Shown piece by piece: positions 56,383-64,000 of a DNA stretch of 64,000 nt. Below the pieces are notes generated by a model. It was not told the origin of the DNA. It ran no database searches and saw nothing but the letters and a program-made list of their open reading frames with translations. This stretch comes from Mya arenaria (Eukaryota > Mollusca > Bivalvia > Myida > Myidae), in NCBI RefSeq assembly GCF_026914265.1, contig NC_069138.1:26317262-26381261 (forward strand). The letters are read 5' to 3'. Every line of letters begins with the position of its first letter. Within the stretch, counting starts at the first letter, position 1. Made by a program: the position numbers and the translations under genes.

Positions 56383-56800
56383 CAAAACAAAAAATTGTTC
56401 AGTTAGGGTTAAAAAAAATGCCTATTTCGTAGGCTGGGTCAGGTAACCCAAACCAGTCAGTGATTTTTTTTTTGGAATTATTTTTACCACCTGTGCCTTG
56501 CAAATTGGGAAAAGAAGTCAACTTTTGAGAAAATACAAAATCTGACCAAAATAGCTAATATAATGGCAAATATTGTTCTAACTTTTTTTCCATACATTAC
56601 GGCTTGAAAGAGTTATTTTGTTTATATTTCAAGATATTCATTGTTTTTTATTCGTTTAAGTAATCTGCATTTAACAAATTGGGAAAAATATTTAATTTTG
56701 GGAAAAATGGACAGTTTTTCACAAGGGGAAACAGCTTTTAGAAGGCAATAAATTGCACCAAAAAAATCACTGTCCACTTGTATTTTTTAAGGCCTTATCC
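56383..56800. mobile_element. longer relative of MITE family C
   Basis: Left part AGGCCAAAACAAAAAATTG and TAGGCTGGGTCAGGTAACCC, right end TTTTTTAAGGCCTTAT. The ends are those of family C but the middle differs (GGGAAAAATGGACAG). Confidence 0.45.
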
Positions 56801-57857
56801 GAGGTGGAAACTGGTACAATCTTGGTTCTTTACGTATTTTATATAGAATATCTTGTTGAAATTGCTTAATGGCAAGTACTAGTACAATGCTTTCAAGCTT
56901 GTTCCTCTAAGTCTAATTTCAAAGACTGTATTAAAAAGAAAGAAGATATATTTTAAGAAATTTTGCCCCTAGCCCATTTTTACCGATTAATGGCGATTTA
57001 AGAAGATATTCATTGACAATCATGACCATGAACCTGTACTTACAAACAACAACAAAAAGGGGTTGTCTGCTGGTCGAGTTAACCAACCATGACAAATGTA
57101 CAATAACAGTTCAATTTAACGATTCCTGAACCATTAATGCATTGTTCACATCCACAGTTCATGGGTAAAAATCCTTACAACAGCAAATGGGACTAATCCT
57201 TCAACAGTAAAGGTTCTTGACTAGCCAGTTCATAAAGTGCATAAGAAGTTTTTAAAGGATAGTTCAGATACTTTTGTTCTTGGACGGTTCATGAACTACA
57301 TGTATGAATGAAATGATCAAGAACTGCTCAAGAATTACCATTCACTTCCAGTTCTTAAGACTAATTATAAACTAGACTGGTTCCAGAATGGCTCACAGAT
57401 TCAATCCCCTCTATATTTAATGTCTCATTTGCACTTCAGGGACTGGAAATGAAACTTTATATGTCATCCAACAAAAATATCTTAAATTACCTTGAACAAG
57501 TCTGCAATTGAAAATTTGAGTGATTATTTCAAAAAATTACTTCAAACAAAAATAAAATGAGTGTAGCAAAAACAATGTGCAATCCTTATGCAATTTTTAC
57601 ATCCGTATTAATTTTTACATTATACTTAAGGTTGAACTACATGAAGTGCAAGAAAGTAGAAAGGTCTTCATTTTTTTTAAAGCAATCATTTATCCCATTT
57701 GTCAGAATACACATGAATATAAGACGCTAGTTTGAAATAAACTAAATTCTTTCTTAAAATTGGGGAATGACAGTTTCACTAGCTATCAATTAATAAAAAA
57801 CACTTTGAAAAGAGCAAGCTTTTAAACTTAAAAATTATGTACACATTTTAGGTAGGG

Positions 57858-58330
57858 ACACTGTCTTGTGTGCCCCACATTCTTATAATATGGTGGTCAC
57901 TTCTGCCAAATATTTTTCATTATAAGTTCAACACTGTACAACAAAGATATGGACAGGACACAAACTTCAGAAGGTTGCAGTGACCTTGACCTTAAAGAAA
58001 AGGACATGAGTCTTGTGCATGAGACATCCTCATGATATGGTGGTAACGTCTGTCAAGTAATTTTGAAATCCAACCAGGAATGAAAACAATATGAACATAT
58101 TATATATTATAAATTTCAAAAGGTTGGCATGACCTGGAGCTTGAAGCTAGGGACACCGGTCTTGTTTGCAACACATAATCATGCTATTGTGGGCGTTTCT
58201 GCTAAATTACTTTAAAATCTGACCATAAATAAGAGATATGGACCGGACGAGAAGGTGATGGACTGACCGACCGACAGACAGGACTTGATGATGTGCCTGA
58301 TTGCTATATAGGAAACTTCATATGAGGAAT
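57858..58330 (+). repeat. third dispersed repeat with GGTCA half-sites
   Basis: About three diverged units of roughly 150 bp: GACACTGTCTTGTGTGCC, CAGTGACCTTGACCTT, AAGTAATTTTGAAATCCAAC, ending in a GACCGACCGACAGACAGG run at 58266-58285. Resembles bivalve repeats that end in such a run. Confidence 0.6.
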
Positions 58331-59063
58331 CATTTCATTCATTTCTACTGATCTAAATGCACTGATTACTGAAATCAGAAATATTAAAATTGACATCCAA
58401 ATTACTATTCACATTTGTTCCAAAAATATCATTCATCAGTTGACTTTGGGCTTGATAATGTTGCAAACAAGTGCATGAAAAAGTACTAATAAACTTGATG
58501 ACATGTTTTACCTTATTTGTACTCATATTATTTTCAAAGAAAGCACAAAATGCTAATGAAATATTTTACCTGCACATATGGATAAATCATGGCAAATTTT
58601 AAACAAAGGGCAGTAATTATGCATCTAGGGGAGGCAACTATATTATAAAACTTAAAAATTACTTTCTAATATTTTGAAATAAACAGTAAAACAAATAAAA
58701 AGACCTCTCATGGTCAGGTTGTGTGCCAAAAATTCATTAACTTCAATCAAGAACTAATGATAACATGTCTTGAGAGCTGTCCTTACTTGACCTTAAATGT
58801 AACTGACCATACCTAATGTTCCTTGGTCAAGCAGGCATAAATCATTATGATTAAACTCACCTCCAGTCTTATCACACCTGCCACCAGCTAGGGTTTGGAC
58901 ATCATGTCTGTCAATGGCTGGTATCAGGATGTTGTTCTGTCAATTCATTCAGGTCCCAAATATCAAGATAGCAACCTTAAATAAATAACATAAAACTATC
59001 AATTTTAAAATACTTGCTACCATAGCTACACTTACAAAACATGCTCTTCCGTATTATACATTA

Positions 59064-59215
59064 CAGGGGCGGATCCAGGGTAAGATGTTAGAGACAACAC
59101 TTGCATGCATAACCTTTTTACATGCACCCATCCCGAGTTTAAAGTGTTGGCAGGGGGTGCATTGAAAAAGTAAACTTCAAGGTCGCCCCCCCCCCCTCCC
59201 CCCACCTGGATGGAA
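59064..59215. mobile_element. short MITE fragment (CAGGGGCGGATCCAGG)
   Basis: Left end CAGGGGCGGATCCAGGGTAA; the right end is poorly kept (CCCCACCTGGATGG) and preceded by a C-run at 59187-59203. The end sequence looks like hAT-type ends seen in many animals; no clear target duplication. Confidence 0.45.
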
Positions 59216-60342
59216 ATGTTAATGACTGAGCCAACACACTCATGCAAGTACATGCATCTGACTATCTACATCTTCAAATCTCCATCATTACAGCACTTCA
59301 ACATCATGTCTATCAACAAAATAAGAGCTGCAACTCTTGCCGGTTACTGTTTGCAAATAAACTCCGCAAAGTGTACTTGTCAATCACGATCATATTATCA
59401 ATGCCTTTAACAGTCAGGAAACAGTGCATTTGTAATCATCTGAGTCCCAAAAGCAATTCAAACAGCAAGTTTTGGGCACTTATAAAGAGCGCAACTTAAA
59501 CTTTACATGGGCCTGTCCCTTAGTAGCATGTTCCATGCTAATACATTTAAAAGAATACTCTCAATCAACAAGTCGCAGACAGCTTTCTTAGATGGATGAA
59601 GTAGATTGACAGGCTATAGATGTTGCACTTAATTTAAAACACATTTGGGTGGGACGAAAGAAAAGCCTGCAATGATCATTCAATGCTCCAAAACCACCAA
59701 AATTAATGCTAAGTTCATTTGAAAACAGTAGTATTCACTCAATACCCAAAAGCCATTTGATCATACAACTATACATACACACCAAAATGTATTTATCATA
59801 ATCCAAACAATTTTCTTTTTAAATAAATAAATAGATCCAGTGAAAAACTGAGGTAAAATCTGACAAAACGTGAGATCAATACAGAGACTGAATGTCTGAA
59901 GACAGGTTTTCATATGCCAGACAGACAGCAATTATTGTGAGGCAGACACAGGGACTCAAGGCCAGATTTAATTGTATAATTTATCACCGTCTGTCTAAGG
60001 GGTTGAAATAATCAAGAGATAACCATCTACCTGCTACTGTTGAATTTTGCTACAAAACTGTGGAGTTAGTCACTCATTGTTCCATTTTACAGGATGGTGA
60101 CGGGATGTGATGATAACTAAATGATGATTATCCAATTATTACTAATTTAAGAACACACGGATAATGACAGAAGTGATATTATTACAAAACGACATCTTTC
60201 AATGTCAATCTCGTAAATATGTGCTGATACATTTTGGGGGAGACTTACAAAATTGCATCCTTTATTTTAGTGACCTGCGGTATTAATTGTATTAGTGATA
60301 ATACAATTAATATCCTTAAAACTGAGTTTCTCAGGGTTAATA

Positions 60343-60646
60343 CACCAGTCAATTGTAACCTCGGCCCCCCCCCCCCAGGTCCGGGGGTATATTGGGGAAA
60401 TGGGCCGTGTTTTTACCTTTCAGGTGGCCTCGTGCAAAATATAGTGGGGAATTTGCCTTACATAGGCTCCCTGGGGTGCGGGGGCATTTGTTGGGGATTT
60501 GACCATCAGTTCGTCCATGCAGAGCGGAGATTTTACCCGGGGTTGGCTGGACCGAAAGTCAAAGTCCCCGCTACTCCCCGGACCTGTGGGGGTGGGGGTG
60601 GGGGTGGGGGGGGGGGGGGGGGGGGCGTAGTTACAATTGACTGGTG
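60343..60646. mobile_element. GC-rich MITE with long G/C runs
   Basis: Ends CACCAGTCAATTGTAAC and GTTACAATTGACTGGTG. 304 bp, much richer in G/C than its surroundings, with a C-run at 60365-60377 and, at 60588-60625, GGGGGT repeats running into an unbroken G-run of about 20. Confidence 0.8.
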
Positions 60647-60958
60647 CATAAAATTTCAGGCGAAATTTTTTGGGTACACCAACCAAGGGTTTGAAGTGTT
60701 AAGCTGCCATTTGAGGGTCTATTGGTAAGACTGTCCTGACACCCAATCTATGTACCAACCATTTGTTCCTATAAAATGGAATTTGTTTCCTTCAAATTCT
60801 AACACTTCATCTCCAACAGCATCTCTAACAATTAATACACTAGGCTGGCAGGAGTCTGGCCGAGTACTCGTCAATACTGTTCAAAGCAATCAAATATTTG
60901 AGGCCCTGACATAGTTGATTTATAAAGACATCTTTTATTAATCAATGCCGATCACAGC

Positions 60959-61275
60959 TTAGGCCTAAAAAAAAATGGTTAGGGTTACATCCTTTTCAAA
61001 AATAGGTAGGGTAGGTAGGCTTATTAAAAAAAAAAATTTTTTTTTTTTATTAGGCTTTATATAAGAATATCATTTTCATCATTGGAGGATGGTGTTAAAG
61101 TTATCTTTTGTATTTATAAGCATTTAAGGTTTAAACTACATACTGAAAAGCAATTAAAAAAAAACGAAAAAAAATTATTTTTTTTTCAAACTGACAATAA
61201 AACGGTAGGATCGGCGCCTATTCCGTAGGTTGGCTAGGGTTACCCTAACCAAATGTATTATTTTTTTAGGCCTTA
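60959..61275. mobile_element. MITE family C copy, opposite orientation
   Basis: Starts TTAGGCCTAAAAAAAAATGG then GGTTACATCCTTTTC; ends TTTTTTTAGGCCTTA. Matches 31357-31680 in reverse. Confidence 0.8.
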
Positions 61276-61497
61276 TTGCCAATGATTTTTAAAAACAGAT
61301 TTTATCAGTGCCTGACAAGTACCACAATTATTTATCATGAAACATGTGCATCTACATTGAAGACTATGTATACACGGCTTCATTAAATATAGCAGGAAAC
61401 GCAACATCAAGGATATCTGCCTTTAAGAGATTACTTATGTAGACAAGTACACAATATAATGGCCATACAAGGCCCACTGGTCTTAATATAATAGAAG

Positions 61498-61857
61498 TTA
61501 AAGATGCACTCTTACTCCCAAATAAGATTTACCACATTTGATAGTATTGTTTTAATAGTCCTTAGAGGATTAATAAATGCCGAAAAAAAATTTGGTTCTT
61601 ATGCAAAATACCCAATTCAATTTGAAAGAAATGTGCATAAAACACGGTATTTCTACCTTCTGAGACTATTGTAGATTACAGTAAATCTTTAAACATTCCC
61701 CAATCATTTAATATTTTTACGCTTTCAGCTGTTAAATACACGGTCACAATCTTGTTTTCAGTAATTAATATTTTCCATGTAGGAAAGGTTTATCAGTCAA
61801 AATTGATGTTTGTTATACATGCGTTTGCATTGATTTTGAATAAGAGTGTCACTTTAA
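61498..61857 (-). mobile_element. MITE family B copy, opposite orientation
   Basis: Starts TTAAAGATGCACTCTTACTC and ends AAGAGTGTCACTTTAA; 360 bp, the best-kept ends of the family in this window. Confidence 0.8.
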
Positions 61858-63158
61858 GCAGTGTTTTTCCGATCCATTTTTGGCTAATCGGCCCCATCCC
61901 CAGAGCTCTGAAACACTGGGCTTCCATAATAAGAATTTGTAACTGGAAGTATGAACTTCGTTACCATCAATTTTGGAAGTTATTTTTACTGATATGTGGA
62001 AGTCTTGTGAATACTTTGATTTTGTTAAAAATTAAGAAATTTAAAACTATAACTTGCAAATTCCACATTTTTTGTTATAATTCATTCTATTTCAAGACTA
62101 ATTGTAAATGTCACCATAACAGTAGCATTGACACCAGGTTTTGATATTTTAAACTTCTGAGCCTCCATTTGGAGGTTTTCTAAAAAAAACATGTAAGTTT
62201 CTTGTACTTCCAAAGAATCTTATTTTTTTGGTAGTTTTAGCCCATTTCTAGAAAGAAATATACTTCATATCTTCCTTTTTACGCAAGCCTTGTCAAACAT
62301 ACACTTTTCCCAAGTGTGAGAATCAATTTTACAATTTGTTGTTTAATAATAAAGAAATGATTCAGAAAATAGGTGCTTTCATATTTACCTTTCATGGCTT
62401 ATGGCCCAATGATGCAAAAAAACACTTGGAAGGACTTTTTTTCAATGATTCAAATCAATTAAAATGCAAGATGCAATTACATAACATTATATACAAAAAT
62501 AATGGAAGCATTCAAATAATTGAAAACAAAGATATTGACATACAAAATATAACGCTGGATATTGTTTGAACCTAAAACACAGGCATCATTCTTCCGGAAG
62601 AACATAACAATATTCTTTTGAGATTACCTGGAATAAACACATGTTTCATGACAAAGGAAAATCTTGCAAAACATTACTTCAAAGTTTCTCGCCTTTACTT
62701 GCAAAAACCTTTCAAGAAGCATATTTTCCTCTTAAGAAACTGCCGAGAGACAAGTCAAGTATGTTCCTGCAGACGTATTGTCTGGAAGTTGTGTCTCAAG
62801 CCCCCTAGTAATACATAAACTGCAGTCCTGTCTAGACACTTAGCCACAAAAACATTTTAAATGATCCTAAGCATTGATTATGGGCTCAGTCAGACATAAC
62901 ACTGGCTCAGTCTCCCACATTCACTTTCTTTTAAATTCTATGAACGTCAGACAAGATGGAGGTTTGTACATTGGCGTCATTTGAATGCCTTGAAAAGCAT
63001 TGCTCTCATCTCGCTCATAATTCCGGCTCCAAATCGTAACAAGTGTATTATCATTTGTGGGCAATATGTATATTTCATTATGAATGGTTCCGTAAATATT
63101 TGTTTCAAGTATTAATGTGGTAAATGAGTGTGCAAATGTTAATGCACGGATACATTAA

Positions 63159-63594
63159 AGGGGCTGGACACCAGATGCTCCAAAAATAGGCAAATGCATT
63201 ATTTTCACAAGACAATCATAGAATTGTCAATACGAGCTAGTACGAGGTCGCCAATCAGCCACTTGACATGAATAAAAGAGTATTTTGTTGCTGTCACCGC
63301 TGAGTTGACCTGAATTAGCGCATATTTATGGTTTATAGTGTATATATTTAGCATGTGAAGGTACTTGATTAGTTCAGATACATATACCGACGCTATTTTT
63401 AAATTAACTGGGCTTTGTGTGGTAAACAACCCCAGCAAATTTCAAACAGGAAAAATACGCAAAAACTTCATACGAGTTGTATGTGATGTGACACATCAGT
63501 AAGATTCAATGCGTTGTACACGATATCAATTTTATGGATTTTTTTGACAATTTTCTTTTTTTCTTGCAATTGTATCATCTGGTGTCTAGTCCCT
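63159..63594 (+). mobile_element. MITE family A copy
   Basis: Ends AGGGGCTGGACACCAGATGC and CATCTGGTGTCTAGTCCCT, TTAA on both flanks, 436 bp. The minus-strand ORFs over it are not genes. Confidence 0.85.
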
Positions 63595-64000
63595 TTAAGA
63601 CATAATTCTAATTTCTGCCTCTTGAGTTTAATAAGCAATACAATTGACATAGGCTTTTGATATAGAGTTTAAGAGAGCATCAGGGGAGTAGCTCGACTGG
63701 AAACCATTCGTGGCGGTCATAATCTACCAAAATTAAACAGTTTATTGTTCAACATATTTTTCAGTCCAATGAAAAGGCAGTATACTTCAAATTTGCTAAT
63801 GCATCAATTTCAGTAAATCAGCAGTCAACCATTTGTGATTTTAATCAGGAGAACCAGTAGATATAAACAGTGGCTGGCACACTTATAATAAGTGCATAGC
63901 TTACACAAATGTGGACCACTGAATAAATTGTTGTTATAATGAACTTGTAGTACTTACCCAAAATAATTGTTATGCATTTATTTTTGAAAGTATATACAAA

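Larger units (their letters stand above)
53015..64000. other. 11 kb without a convincing gene
   Basis: Only short AT-rich ORFs with no recognisable domain. The transcription start of the zinc-finger/RFX gene may lie here; a locally less AT-rich block at 54180-54420 is one candidate for its 5' region. The rest is MITEs and dispersed repeats listed separately. The ORFs at 60234-60728 and 62336-62569 are not supported as genes. Confidence 0.5.

Noticed and set aside
60234-60728. 164-codon Gly-rich ORF
   Set aside because: Most of it is the GC-rich MITE, and the poly-Gly is the G-run.

Overview
This is a 64 kb stretch of AT-rich, intron-rich animal nuclear DNA, almost certainly from a bivalve mollusc. 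The evidence is the gene structure (short exons, GT-AG introns), a cGAS-like receptor of the type expanded in bivalves, and several repeat families that resemble bivalve repeats, including a (GGTC)n-headed element with internal 150-bp units full of GGTCA/TGACC motifs. There are no bacterial features. The species assignment is inference; the gene calls rest on exon reading frames, splice sites and recalled protein families, with no database search.

Layout. 1-1196: 5' part of an L1-like LINE on the minus strand (ORF1 complete, ORF2 running off the left edge). 3.1-4.5 kb: nuclear-receptor-motif repeat. 7.5-8.9 kb (+): Mab-21/cGAS-like nucleotidyltransferase exon. 11.25-25.9 kb (-): a seven-exon tRNA m1G9 methyltransferase gene, TRMT10B type, 293 aa, whose introns hold a 33-bp tandem array, a hAT MITE with its 8-bp target duplication and SINEs. 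26.7-30.1 kb: Tc1 fossil, 110-bp satellite and a Mutator-like MITE with 10-bp target duplication, lying between two head-to-head genes. 30.9-37.4 kb (+): a complete 11-exon NUBPL/IND1 gene (303 aa; mitochondrial Fe-S protein for complex I assembly). 39.5-41.3 kb: diverged satellite. 42.2-52.9 kb (-): a six-exon gene for a 1225-aa nuclear protein with four C2H2 fingers and two tandem RFX-like winged helices. 53-64 kb: no convincing gene, many MITEs.

The most unusual item is the last gene. Each RFX-like domain is cut at the same place by an intron with the signals of a minor-spliceosome (U12) AT-AC intron: a donor like ATATCCTTT, a CCTTAAC branch site about 10 bases before the acceptor, and an intron ending AC. 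Only when these introns are assumed do the reading frames join and yield the K-Y-K-x-T-x-Y-x-G ending of an RFX domain. In the same gene, partial copies of exon 3 gave rise to a 15 x 40 bp minisatellite, and the start of exon 4 with its acceptor is repeated about 3.5 times in a 132-bp array with alternating variants. Decayed copies of exons or exon-intron edges also occur in TRMT10B (exons 1, 2, 3) and NUBPL (exon 4), so local exon-edge duplication is a theme of the whole window.

The genes do not form a pathway. TRMT10B (tRNA modification) and NUBPL (Fe-S delivery to complex I) are housekeeping neighbours, the cGAS-like protein is probably innate immune, and the zinc-finger/RFX protein is probably a DNA-binding regulator.
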